The notes under the pieces were generated by a model. The model was not told where the DNA came from. It searched no databases and worked only from the letters and a program-made list of their open reading frames with translations. A stretch of DNA of 64,000 nucleotides from Nostoc piscinale CENA21 (GTDB taxonomy: Bacteria; Cyanobacteriota; Cyanobacteriia; Cyanobacteriales; Nostocaceae). Shown piece by piece: positions 26,701 through 37,143 of this stretch (its first letter is position 1; each line of letters starts with the position of its first letter). Location of the stretch: NCBI RefSeq assembly GCF_001298445.1, contig NZ_CP012036.1, forward strand, positions 5,239,690 to 5,303,689, in the 5' to 3' direction. A program made the translations under genes and the position numbers.

Positions 26701-27528
26701 ATGATTACCAAAAATTTATTCATTAAATCAACTTTAAAACTAGCAAGTTGGAGTTTATTAGTAACCTTACTAGCGAATATTCCTGCACAGTCACAAGTAA
26801 ATCTTTCACCAATGATTGTTGAGTTGCAGGCTAATCGTGGTCAAGCCCAAGCTAGTATTAATGTTAGTAATACTAGCGATCAGCCCTTTCGCGCTCGCGT
26901 CTATGCTCAACCTTTTACCTATGACCGCGTAACGGGATTTACAACTTTAACTTCTAGTTCCAATGACCTGAATCCATATCTGCAATTCTCACCGCGAGAG
27001 TTAGTCATACCTCCAGGAGTCACCAGAAAAGTGCGTTTGATAACTCGCTTTCCGCCTAATTTTCCTGAAGGAGAATATCGTGCGGTAATTTTTACTGAAA
27101 AATTGGATGAAGTGAAAGACAACAGTGGTAATAAAGTTAATATTGCCACAAGAATAGGCGCAACAATTTATGTCCGCCAAGGTAATTTATCTCCCAATTT
27201 AGTAGTTGATAGTGCAGTTTGGAACCAAGGGCAGCAGCAAATTCAATTATTAATTAAAAATTCTAGTAAAGTCTCAGCTAAAACAACAGTTAAGTGGACT
27301 TTGCTGCAAGATAATAAAGTGATTAAACAAGGTAGTGCCGAGTCTAATTATATTATTGCTGAAAGCGATCGCTACATTCCCATCAATTATCTCCAGCCAG
27401 GAAAAACAGCCTTAGCTGCTGGTCAATATCAGCTAATAGGTGAATTACTCTGGGGTGATAAGCAACAAAATCAGCAGAAATTCAATGTCAATTTCATAAT
27501 TCCTGTGCATACCGTTTCTGGTAAATGA
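26701..27528 (+). CDS. Periplasmic pilus assembly chaperone (PapD/FimC-like)
   Basis: 275 residues from the ATG at 26701; a TTG two codons earlier is less likely. A signal peptide (LASWSLLVTLLANIPAQSQ) is followed by two Ig-like domains. The G1-strand region reads FSPRELVIPPGVTRKVRLI, and a typical chaperone phrase is PEGEYRAVIFTEKL. The protein binds pilin subunits in the periplasm and delivers them to the usher. Its TGA overlaps the usher ATG by 4 nt (ATGA), so translation is coupled. Confidence 0.88.
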   Translation: MITKNLFIKSTLKLASWSLLVTLLANIPAQSQVNLSPMIVELQANRGQAQASINVSNTSDQPFRARVYAQPFTYDRVTGFTTLTSSSNDLNPYLQFSPRELVIPPGVTRKVRLITRFPPNFPEGEYRAVIFTEKLDEVKDNSGNKVNIATRIGATIYVRQGNLSPNLVVDSAVWNQGQQQIQLLIKNSSKVSAKTTVKWTLLQDNKVIKQGSAESNYIIAESDRYIPINYLQPGKTALAAGQYQLIGELLWGDKQQNQQKFNVNFIIPVHTVSGK

Positions 27529-30169
27529 ATCAATTTCCCTGGGTGCTAGTATTTTTTAGTTTTTCTCTACTACCAATCACTTCTGTCCAAGTGTTTGCGG
27601 CAGATTCTAACCCAAGTTTATTCCGCCAAAACACAAAATCCTCTGCACCACAAATTGGGGTAACGGAGGAATTTTCTATTTTTCCCGTAGGAATCAATGT
27701 CGGCAAACAGAATGTACTTCCCAGTGTATTTGTTCGTGGTCAAGAAAACGGAACAGCAGCCATTAACTTAGAACACTGGCTGATTACCTATGATGCTGTA
27801 ATTCAAGCTCTCAAATTATCTGTGACATCTTTAGGCGATGGTCAGATAGAAGTACGTTCTCCTGGGTTCGTAATTCGCCTTGACTCCCAGCAATTAATTC
27901 ATGACCCAGAATTAGGCTTAGTATTTTCGATTCAACAATTACAAACTTTGTTTGGGGTAAAAGCAGAGTTTGATATTAATGATTATGCCATTATCTTAAA
28001 TCCGTCTTGGTTAAATCAAACAGTATCTTCTGTTGAGCAGAAAAATACAATTCCACTGCAATTAGCTGGATTACCCACTGTTAAAGCTCCTCAACAAAAT
28101 ATTACTGCCATTGAGCAAAGAGTCAATACCAGTGGTTCTGGTACTTTAACTCCTACTTTTGTGGGAGAAACTATAGCTGTTGGTACCATTTTTAATGGTA
28201 GTTTCTTCCTGCGTGGGCAGCAAAAAGACTTAACAGATTCCCAGACTTGGAATTTAGCTGAAGCTCAATATTTAAGAGAAACAGACCAAGCTGATTATAT
28301 TGTTGGTTCTCAACCAACTTTTTGGCGTAGTCACAGCAGCGAACAATATTGGGGTTTAACTACGATTCAACGACAGGGATTTAAAGCATTAATCCCCCAA
28401 GAAGGTGGTAGTTTTAGTCCTACTCAACGTTTACAAGCTGAAAAAATTAGCCGCACAATTGTTGGTGAAGCTGCACCAGGAACATTAGTCAGGTTAATGC
28501 AAGGTTTGGGCGATCGCCCAATTGCCGAAATTTTAGTAGATTCTTCTGGGATATACCGCTTTGAAAATTTAACTAGCGGACAATTATCAGCAGGTAACTA
28601 TCGTGTCTTTCTGTATCCCCAAGGCAGACTAACAGCACAACCCGAAATTCGCGCTGCAACTTTCTCCAATATCCCCGGACAAATTCCCCCAGGCGCATCA
28701 GCAACAATTGTTTCTGGTGGCTGGCGACGAAAATTATCTGGCGAACCAAGTCAAAATTTTTTCGGAGATTTGCGGGAATTTCAAGGGGGAATCGCCCGTA
28801 GGTGGGGTGTGTCAGAAAACTTAACATTAGGCGCTGGCTTGATCTATGATCAAAATCTCCAAGCATTAGGAGAAATATTTTTTCGCCCAGATAATTTTCC
28901 TCTAGAAGTAGCGGCTTCTGTGCTTTCAGCCGATCAAGATGGTAAGTGGGATATTGATGGGAATGTGCGTTTTTTTCCCACGCAGAATTTAACTATCAAA
29001 TTGAATACTGATAAATTTTCCAGCCGATTGAATTTAGATTGGCGCTTTTCGCCTCATTTAACTTTGTTGGGTAACTATGACAGTCGTCATGGTTGGGAAA
29101 CTGGTGTGCAGACATCATTTAGTTTTGGAGAATGGTTTTCTTTAGGTCGTTTTAGCTTGGATGCAGAAAACCATTGCCATTGGAGCCTTGATCAACGTTT
29201 AGGGTTATTATCTTTGAGTCACCAAGGCAATGAAATTGCTACCAGATCCCAATTAAATTACAACTTATCTGGTGATACAGTTCTACAAAGTGGACATTCT
29301 CTCAGACTGGGTTATGAAACACGCAACTTAAATAACTTTGATAACTTAGCGACTTTAGCTTGGCGTTATCGCACTCCAGAACGAACTGCTGATGGTAGAA
29401 ATCTTTGGGATGTGGAATTGGGATATGGTATTGGTTCTCGTCATTCAGGGTTAATCGTCACTGTGCAAACTGCGGTGATTCCAGGGCTATTAATGCGAGG
29501 AAGATATGAAGGCGGTTCTATTAGTTCTGATCAAACTTCTTACAGTTTAGAGATTGTCTCTAGTCTGAATTTTCATGACGGGATATTTCCTGGCGATCGC
29601 CAATCAGATCGATTGCGTTCTGTGGGAGGATTATTGATTCAACCATTTTTTGACAAAAATAATAATAACAAACGCGATCGCGGTGAACCAATATATACAG
29701 AAAACTCTGATTTACTCTTCATCCTGAATAATTTACCAATCAAATCATTTCGTCCTGATGTCCAAAAAAAAAACGCATTCTAGTCTCACTAGTACCTGGA
29801 ACTTATCGTCTGGACATTGATCCTTCAGGATTCCCGATAGATTGGGAAACTGCAATTGATAGCTATGCAGTTGAAGTCGTTGCTGGTAGTTATACTCCTG
29901 TGCTTGTACCTTTTCACCTCTGCTATAGTCTCTCTGGGATAGTTACAAATGAATCAGGTACTCCCATTACGGGTGCGCGTGTCGAAGCAATTGCCACTCA
30001 AACACAACAACGCCGTTTTTCGGTGACTAATGATGCTGGAGTTTACTATTTAGAGCGGTTGCCACAAGGTACTTATCACATCAAAATTAATGAGCAAGTA
30101 GCAAAACCCGATACATTAATTTTGAACGAATCTTCTCAACATTTCCAAGAACTAAACCTCAAACAATAG
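27525..30169 (+). CDS. Outer-membrane usher protein, frameshifted in an A10 run
   Basis: Signal peptide (VLVFFSFSLLPITSVQVFA), N-terminal usher domain, a long beta-barrel part with a plug-like segment (GEAAPGTLVRLMQGLGDRP ... SGIYRFENL), and a C-terminal carboxypeptidase-regulatory-like Ig domain (SGIVTNESGTPITGARV). The first frame ends at 29783 just after A 29764-29773. In the other frame the sequence continues without a stop as RILVSLVPGTYRLDIDPSGF to 30169. A change of -2 or +1 in the run would join both parts into about 880 residues, the normal usher length. It forms the outer-membrane pore for fibre export. Confidence 0.87.
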
Positions 30170-30192
30170 GAACAGACAAATGTCTGTTCCTA
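30167..30192. terminator. Perfect 12-bp hairpin between convergent genes
   Basis: TAGGAACAGACA, AA, TGTCTGTTCCTA; it begins with the usher stop codon. There is no T-tract on either side, so it is a possible transcription barrier or an mRNA 3'-end stabiliser for the convergent usher and kinase genes. Confidence 0.55.
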
Positions 30193-30200
30193 CTAACAAT

Positions 30201-31295
30201 TCATAAGCAAGGTAAATTAACACTAATCCTGGTTCCTTGACCGGGAGTACTATTAATTATAAATTCACCTTGATACAATCTCACGATATGCTGCACAATC
30301 GCTAATCCTAAACCAGAGCCTTGTTGTTCATATAACTTGCGATTAAATTGAATTAATGCCCCAATTTTCTCAATTTCTTCAGATGTCATCCCTTTACCAT
30401 GATCAATAACATCTAATTGATATTTATAACCATTTACTCGGCTCAACACTTGCACTTCACTACTGGGTTGCGAAAATTTCAAGGCATTATCGAGCAGTTC
30501 TTCAACGATAATATGTAATTTTTCTTGTGGCAGTTTTATCAGAGATTCGGTTAATTCTAACTTTAAATCTTTCTCTCTACTTGCTGCTTTCACTTTTTGA
30601 AAGCAAATCTCACTAATTACTGTTTTACTCAAGCAGTTATCTAATTCCTCTTGAATTTGTTGCACCTTTTCTGGGTTTCTAGCAACTAATTCCAAATTAC
30701 TATACAATAAAAATCTTTGCGCTAATTTATGCAATCGATTAGCTGATGTATAAATCGATTCAACAATTTCAATTTCTTCAGATTCATCAATCATATCTGA
30801 ATGCTCAATTAATAATTGAGTCATCCCAATAATGCCATTTAAAGGCGTATTAATTTCATGGGGCAATGAGTGAATAATATTCATCCGTAACTCATCTACC
30901 TTGGCTTGCGATTGACGCTCAACCACAGCTTTTTTGCTCAGTCGTACAGCAATTGCATTCAGCAGTTCTTCGGGAGTAAATGGTTTAGTTAAATAGTCAT
31001 CAGCCCCAAAGTCCATTCCCAGACGAAAATCTGAACGTTCCGCTTTTGCCGTCACAAATATTAAAGGAATATTAATAGTTGCTTCATTTTCACGCAGCGC
31101 CGACAGCACACTATAGCCATCTAACTCAGGCATCATAATGTCGCAGATAATTAAATCTGGTAATTGTGTTTGGGCAATTTCTAATCCTATCTTGCCGTTG
31201 GGTGCTGCCAAAGTTTCAAAATTGGAAAGTTGTAAAATTTCCAGAATATTTTCTCGAACTTGGGGTTCGTCTTCTATAATCAAAATTGTGTTCAT
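30201..31295 (-). CDS. REC-HisKA-HATPase hybrid sensor kinase (soluble)
   Basis: 364 residues. An N-terminal receiver (IIEDEPQVREN, IICDIMMPELDGY, LTKPFTP) is followed by a DHp helix with the phosphorylatable His in HSLPHEINTPLNG and a HATPase domain (VEELLDNALKFSQP, DHGKGM, GSGLGLAIV). It has no sensor or membrane segment, so the receiver is its input. It is the last of three minus-strand signalling genes with gaps of about 110-140 nt. Confidence 0.92.
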   Translation of the reverse strand: MNTILIIEDEPQVRENILEILQLSNFETLAAPNGKIGLEIAQTQLPDLIICDIMMPELDGYSVLSALRENEATINIPLIFVTAKAERSDFRLGMDFGADDYLTKPFTPEELLNAIAVRLSKKAVVERQSQAKVDELRMNIIHSLPHEINTPLNGIIGMTQLLIEHSDMIDESEEIEIVESIYTSANRLHKLAQRFLLYSNLELVARNPEKVQQIQEELDNCLSKTVISEICFQKVKAASREKDLKLELTESLIKLPQEKLHIIVEELLDNALKFSQPSSEVQVLSRVNGYKYQLDVIDHGKGMTSEEIEKIGALIQFNRKLYEQQGSGLGLAIVQHIVRLYQGEFIINSTPGQGTRISVNLPCL

Positions 31296-31405
31296 CTAAA
31301 GAATTTAAAAAGATAAATTATTGTTTTTGGAAATAGAATAACAACCCTGATAGCCTTAAAAATACATAGGTATTGGAATCAATGCTCTCAGACATCAAGT
31401 AAGAT

Positions 31406-32140
31406 TTATTTACTGTGATGAAGTAAATTGAACTTCTGCAAGATTTTGGCATTTTCTGGAGTTAATAATGCTTGTAAATTTTTCATTTCATTTAAAAGCA
31501 TTATTTCCCGGTCATACTCTTCTTGTAAAATCTTCAAGTAGCGATCGCGGTCATTGTCTGATTGCACCTGCTTGAGCATATGCACCGCCATATTAATATT
31601 AGAAAGCGGATTACTTAAATCTTGTAAAAGCTTTTCTAAAACCTCATTCCGCATATCAGCTAACTGCTTAGTTTCTTCTAGTTTTTGTTGGCTAACTTGA
31701 ATTTCTTGTTTGAGTTTGATATTTTGTTGACGCTCTTTTTCATACTGTTGTTTCATCAATTTGGGCTTTGCTACCCGTGCCAATCTCATCTCAATGGCCT
31801 TCAACAGTTCTTCTGGAGAAAAAGGTTTTGTAATGTAATCATCGGCTCCTAATTCCATCCCATGACGTAAATCACTACGCTCAACTTTTGCAGTCAGCAA
31901 AATTACAGGGATAGAATCAGTTTCTGGGTCTTGGCGTAAGGCTTTAAGTACTCCATAACCATCTAAATCAGGCATCATAATGTCACAACATATCAAATCT
32001 GGTTTTTCTGATTTAGCTAGGCGTAATCCATCTAAGCCATTATTGGCACTAACAGTCTGAAAATCAGATAAACCTAAAATCTGCTGAATGTTCGAGCAGA
32101 TTTGAACTTCATCTTCAATCACTAATATTTTCTTAGTCAT
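31406..32140 (-). CDS. Response regulator with a degenerate histidine-kinase dimerisation domain
   Basis: 244 residues. The complete receiver (VIEDEVQ, ICCDIMMPDLDGYG, ITKPFSPEE) is closely related to that of the next gene. A coiled coil (KERQQNIKLKQEIQVSQQKLE) and a DHp-like helix pair follow. In that helix the phosphoacceptor position reads LLQDLSNPLSNI, with Gln where LHDLRNPL-type kinases have His. There is no ATPase domain. It therefore cannot autophosphorylate and may dimerise with or be read by the neighbouring kinases (inference). Confidence 0.85.
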   Translation of the reverse strand: MTKKILVIEDEVQICSNIQQILGLSDFQTVSANNGLDGLRLAKSEKPDLICCDIMMPDLDGYGVLKALRQDPETDSIPVILLTAKVERSDLRHGMELGADDYITKPFSPEELLKAIEMRLARVAKPKLMKQQYEKERQQNIKLKQEIQVSQQKLEETKQLADMRNEVLEKLLQDLSNPLSNINMAVHMLKQVQSDNDRDRYLKILQEEYDREIMLLNEMKNLQALLTPENAKILQKFNLLHHSK

Positions 32141-32283
32141 TAATTTTGTTAAAAAATTATCTAAAAAGTTGCCCCATATTCATCCACACAGAAGAAACAC
32201 TACGAGGAATTTTGCTAGATTTAACGTTTAGCAAACTTAGACTTATTTCTACATAGAATCTCTATATTTATATTTCCCAAAAA

Positions 32284-35200
32284 TTATCTGTGAATAACAT
32301 CAGGAAGAGTTAAATTTACCGATTTAACTACCAATGGTAATTCCACTCTAAATGTTGTCCCAACTCCGACTTGACTGGCGATGGTAATTCTGCCTTGATG
32401 TAGGTCTACACACTTATGCACAATTGCCAAGCCTAATCCTGTACCGGGGACATTTCCCACATTACTAGCTCGGAAAAATGGCTCAAACAAGTTTTGCTGT
32501 TCTTCTGGAGAAATGCCAATACCTTCATCTTGAATGAGAAACACCGCGTTTTGATTTTGAATTAATAAATTAATTTGAATATGACTATTATTTGGTGAGT
32601 ATTTAACTGCATTAGAAAGCAAGTTGCTTAAAATTTGTCTCAGTAGTTTTTTTATCCATATAAGCCATGACTGGCTCACCATCTGACAGGCTATGTTGAG
32701 GTGGCTGGCAAAAAACTAAATGATGTTCAGGCGAACTCAGTTGAATTTCTTCTACTAAGATATGACAGAAATTGACTAAATCTAGATAATTTGGCTCAAA
32801 AGCTAATTTACCAGCTTCAGCTTTATTAATTAGCAAAATATCATCTAAAAGTTGAGTAGTATGCTGTACATAAGTTTGAATGCACTGGAGATGTTTTTGC
32901 TTTTGTTGTTCATCAAGTTTATGGCTGAAACTTTTTAAGATACCAGCAGAAGAAGCAATTACAGCTAAAGGAGTACGGAACTCGTGGGAAGTCATAGAAA
33001 TAAACCGAGATTTTAACTCGCTGAGTTCTTTTTCTTTAGCTAATGCTTTGCAAATATCCGCCTCGGCTTTTTTGCGATCGCTAATATCCCGACAGACACA
33101 AATTAAATCACCTTGCTCGGAAATGGTTAAGGATACTTCTTCAGCAAAGTAACTCCCATCTTTGCGTTTGGCGATCGTTTCTCCTCGCCAATGTTGCTGC
33201 TGCATTAAAGTGGGAAAAATTTCGTTTTGAAAACGTTGAATTTCCTGTGGCTCATAAATTTCTGACCAACTCTTACCAATCAATTCTTCTGGATTAGTAT
33301 AGCCAAACATCTCGACATGAGCTTGATTGAGATAAGTGTAGACATTGCCACTTAAAATTGCAATTCCATCTATAGCAGCTTCTACTGTGGCAAATTGACG
33401 TTTTAAATCTTCTTCGGCTTGTTTTTGATTACGAATATCTTTAACTATTCCCACCAAATAAAGTGGTTTACCAACCACATCTCGAATTAAAGAAACTGTG
33501 AGATTAATCCAAATCAGATGACCATTTTTATGTAAACATCGCTTTTCTATGGAAAATGTTTCTATCTCCCCTGAGATTAATTTTTCTAAATTTTTTTGAT
33601 GATGGGGAATATCATCTGCATGAGTCAAATCTCTAAAGGTCTTATTCATCAGTTCTGCTTGGCTGTAACCCAAAAGTTCACATAATTTTTGATTGACCTT
33701 GAGGAACTGCCCATCTAAAGCTTCTAGTTTAATTCCCACAGCAGCTTGATTAAAAATGGCTCTGAGTTCAGCTTCACTTTCTTGTAATTCTAAAGTGCGC
33801 TGCTCAACCCTAGCTTCTAAATCTCGATTCAGTTGTTGCAGTGCTTCTTGCGCTCGTTGTAAAGCAATTTCTGTTTGCTTGCGATCTGTAATATCGTTGG
33901 TAATAATTACCGCGCCTGTAACTTGTTGGTTATGCCAAATGGGGCCAATCTGAGAATGATAATATTTCAAATTGGTCTGCTTGTCTAAAGCACGGGTTTC
34001 GTAGCTGACAACTTCTCCTTGGGCAAAAACCTTCTCTAAAGCAGAACGCTGAATTTCACAGTCTTCCCGTAATACATAGTCATCAATACTTGTACCCACA
34101 ACGTCCTCCCAGGAGAGATGGGGTGTGGTTTGGTTAATAAAAGAGATTTTCCCTTCAGCATTGACAACTCGTACCATGCTGGGTGTACTTTTCAAGACAG
34201 AGCGCAACATAGCTTCTGATTCTGCTAAGGCCATTTCTGCTTGCTTGCGTTCTGTAATGTCAATTCCCACAGCCACAGCCGCAGTGTTTTGCTGATATTT
34301 TTGCGCTATGACTAAGTATTTACGTGTCAAACCGTTAATTTGGGTATCGACAACATTAGAATCAGCCACATCTTGTCGATGTAGAAAGTCGTGCATAAAC
34401 TCCGTAAATTGGGGGCTATTTTGCAGAAAACCCAATTCTTGTCCCACAAAATCATCGGTAGTTAAGTTGAAACTTTCCGCTAAATGACGATTAACCCCTA
34501 AATAATAGCCATCCGCACTTACCCAAGACACAAACCCAGGTACAGCATCTAAGACTGTTTGTAATTGTTCTTTGGCTTGTCGCAGTTCTTCTTGGGCTTG
34601 GCGACTTTCGGTAATGTCTATACCTGTACAGACGATATAGTGAATTTGGTCGTCATGATTCAGTAAAACTTTATTTGACCAGGAAATTAAGCGGCGATCG
34701 CCATCCTGATTAATTAAAATAGCTTCATAACGTTGCGGAAATTCTCTGGCTGCCAAATTTTGAAAAATATCTTTCAGACATTCTGTGATGTCCGGTAACA
34801 TCAGCACATCCCAAACAGATTTTCCTTGAGCCGCTTCAAATGCGTAACCTGTAGCTTGTTCGCAAGTCTGATTAAAGCGAACAATTCTTCCTTGACTATC
34901 TAAGACAACTACTAAAGCATCTGTCAGATTAAAAATTGTCGAAATAAAATTACGCTCTAAACGCAACTCAGCCTCAATACGTTGGCGTTCGGCTAGTTTG
35001 ACTCGCGCATAATTATATAGTCCGGCTTGTTGAATAGTAACTGCCAGTAGACTCGTAGGTGTCACTAATCCAATCAATTCCCCTTGATTCCCGATAATTG
35101 GTAGATGACAAATACGATGTTGTCTCAGCAAATTTAACGCTGTAAAAACATCTTTAAAATCTTCTATCTTCAGCGTTACTAACTCTGTTGTCATCACTTC

Positions 35201-35512
35201 AGCAACACTGATACCTTCTAGATTCTTTCTTTCGGCTGCCATTTTAATTAAATCTCGCTGGGTAAGAATCCCGACTAACTGCGAGTCATCAACCACTAAA
35301 ACACAACTAGCAACTTGAGATGCAATATTATTGATATCTTTAGTGAAGTTGTTTGATGAAGAATTATTTTTGCTAGGCACATCCCGAAAATTAGCTTGTG
35401 CTTCATTTATGAGTGCAATCACATCCAGAAGCCGCATCTTGGAATGAACAGTTAGAGGCTGACGGACGATAGTCTGGTGTACATGATCAGGGCTGTGATA
35501 GTTGAGAAGCAT
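32284..35512 (-). CDS. CBS-PAS(x5) histidine kinase, frameshifted in an A7 run
   Basis: Soluble kinase. A CBS pair (residues about 10-165: VLVVDDSQLVGILTQRDL, HLPIIGNQGELIGLV) is followed by five PAS domains, a coiled coil (LNRDLEARVEQRTLELQ), HisKA (MTSHEFRTPLAVI) and HATPase. The frame breaks at plus-strand T 32647-32653. With six A the protein reads MAYMDKK-LLRQILSNLLSNAVKYSP, an intact N-box, and continues through DEGIGI and GTGLGLAIV to 32284 (1075 residues). CBS domains usually bind adenosyl nucleotides, so energy or redox input is possible. It heads a three-gene signalling cluster. Confidence 0.88.
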
Positions 35513-35632
35513 TATATAGATATCTGGAACAAGATAGATGATGGGATATCAGGTATCATTAATATTTTTGCTTACAAAAATTTAATACACCTCAGTGTTT
35601 TCTATGATCAGAAGTAATCTTAAACTTGCCAG

Positions 35633-36040
35633 TCAAGGATGGTAATATATCAACCTTTTTGCAGGGAATAAATTTGTGGTAATTGATGGCACTACCTCTA
35701 TCATACAAAGTGTCCCCATCAAGGCTGTAATAATTCTTAAACCAGATTTAGTAATTATTACTTGATTTAGTTGCTGATAAATTGGGTATTGGAGGCGTTT
35801 TTTAAATTTTTTATCTTTGCCAAACCTGAATATTAGGAAAAAATGTTGCTTAGGTAAAGGAATAGAGAATTTGATATCCACAGCCGAACAATTACTAAAT
35901 TTTTGTTGAAATGCTTGTTTGATGGCTGCTAATTGGATTTCCGTAAAAGTTGCTGCCGTTTGCGGAGGAATACTAGCTAAAAACTGCTTTAAAAAAGCAT
36001 CATTTTTGTTAGTGTTATTGATTAAGCTATGGCAATACAT
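35633..36040 (-). CDS. Conserved hypothetical protein, possibly membrane-anchored
   Basis: 135 residues. The segment FLASIPPQTAATFTEIQLAAIKQAFQQKF and the following SIPLPKQHFFLIFRFGKDKK pattern recall cyanobacterial proteins I have seen but cannot name. A moderately hydrophobic segment (IITALMGTLCMIEVV) near the C-terminus may be a membrane anchor. The start Met is followed within 30 residues by the conserved part. The function is unknown. Confidence 0.6.
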   Translation of the reverse strand: MYCHSLINNTNKNDAFLKQFLASIPPQTAATFTEIQLAAIKQAFQQKFSNCSAVDIKFSIPLPKQHFFLIFRFGKDKKFKKRLQYPIYQQLNQVIITKSGLRIITALMGTLCMIEVVPSITTNLFPAKRLIYYHP

Positions 36041-36067
36041 ATCTCTATTAAGAATTGTGACTGAGCA

Positions 36068-36364
36068 TTAAAACATTAAACTATGTTCATTATCCCAACA
36101 CTTATTATCCTGCCAACTTCTGCCAGTATGTTGACATTCGGACTCATTATTAATCCAAGGAATCGATGTCGGATAAGCATTAGGTGATGAGATAGCAGAA
36201 GTAACTGAAGGAATAACAGAAGAGAGCATCATCAAGCTAGAAGTTGATAGAATGATGCAGGAAGTTACAAAAAACACAATATTAATGGGATTAGCGAAAG
36301 TTTTGGTGTTTTTTGGTGTGTGTAGTTTTTTGGAAGCATGACTTGGGATACCTGCGAAAGACAT
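36068..36364 (-). CDS. Small single-span membrane or secreted protein
   Basis: 98 residues. A basic N-terminus is followed by one hydrophobic segment (INIVFFVTSCIILSTSSLMMLSSV, about 28-51). The short polar tail has two cysteines (ESECQHTGRSWQDNKCW), which suggests an exported tail. An RBS-like AAAGGAG lies about 9 nt upstream of the ATG. No family was recognised. Confidence 0.55.
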   Translation of the reverse strand: MSFAGIPSHASKKLHTPKNTKTFANPINIVFFVTSCIILSTSSLMMLSSVIPSVTSAISSPNAYPTSIPWINNESECQHTGRSWQDNKCWDNEHSLMF

Positions 36365-37143
36365 AATTCTACACTCCTTTGATGATTTTATCTGAATTTA
36401 CTTTTTCTCCAAGAAACTAACGACAATTACAGAAAATCTATTCTTATGTCTAGCTATTTGCTAGGAGGAGAAAGAGTTGAAAATTGGGAGTTAGTGTTAA
36501 TGGAGAATAAAAAAACATTAAGGTAGATGCAGAATTGATTTGAGTTTTTGAATTGAGATAACTAAAAATTCAAAAACCTCTGGCAATTACATCAGGAAGT
36601 GATTCGCTCCTTTGTCTTTACCATAACTTTATTATTCAAGTTTCTGAGCAAAAAAGAATCGAGGAAAAACAGGAAATTTGTTACTGATGAATTTGAGAGA
36701 ATTTACTTGTGTAGGAATTTTGCATTAGAGCGAGAATACGGAGGTGTTTTACTGGATGATCCGCAAGTTAGAGGAGATGTAGCGCCTGATGATCATACAC
36801 AAAGGTTATCTGTTGAGAATGGGTGTAAGGCTTCAAAGGTGAAGAGGTGTAAGGATTTTAAGCAATTACACTATACCCCTTCTCCCTTACCTCAACCCTT
36901 GATTGTTCGTCTCGGTGTGTAAGTCCTGTCTACGGAAAGCTGTGCGTGAGTTCTTAAGTATGTTTGCGAAACTCATTTGTGCATAGCACTGAATGAGGAT
37001 TGGGATACAAAAGTTTATTATGAAGATGAGGTTTTTTGGGAAGTATAAACATAAAAGAGGTATTGCGACTGTTCTGCCTCCCTGTTGAGAGTGGACTGGA
37101 TTAATCAAGGTCTATAATTTTATCGCGTCGGTATCTTTGACTT
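36365..37143. other. 779-base region without a supported gene
   Basis: It contains a plus-strand frame (36599-36922) without RBS or recognisable domain, whose 3' part is a dispersed repeat (36798-36830). It also holds the upstream region of the giant kinase. No terminator or RNA was recognised. Confidence 0.5.
36798..36830 (+). repeat. Dispersed repeat (CACAAAGG ... GAATGGGTGTAAGG), copy 2
   Basis: Shares about 33 bases with the elements at 25576-25616 and 52192-52233. Confidence 0.65.

Noticed and set aside
32284..32682. Separate small ATPase-domain protein
   Set aside because: It is the HATPase part of the CBS-PAS kinase split by the T7 run at 32647-32653.
36599..36922. Possible 107-residue gene
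   Set aside because: No RBS, low-complexity translation, and the 3' part is a repeat element.
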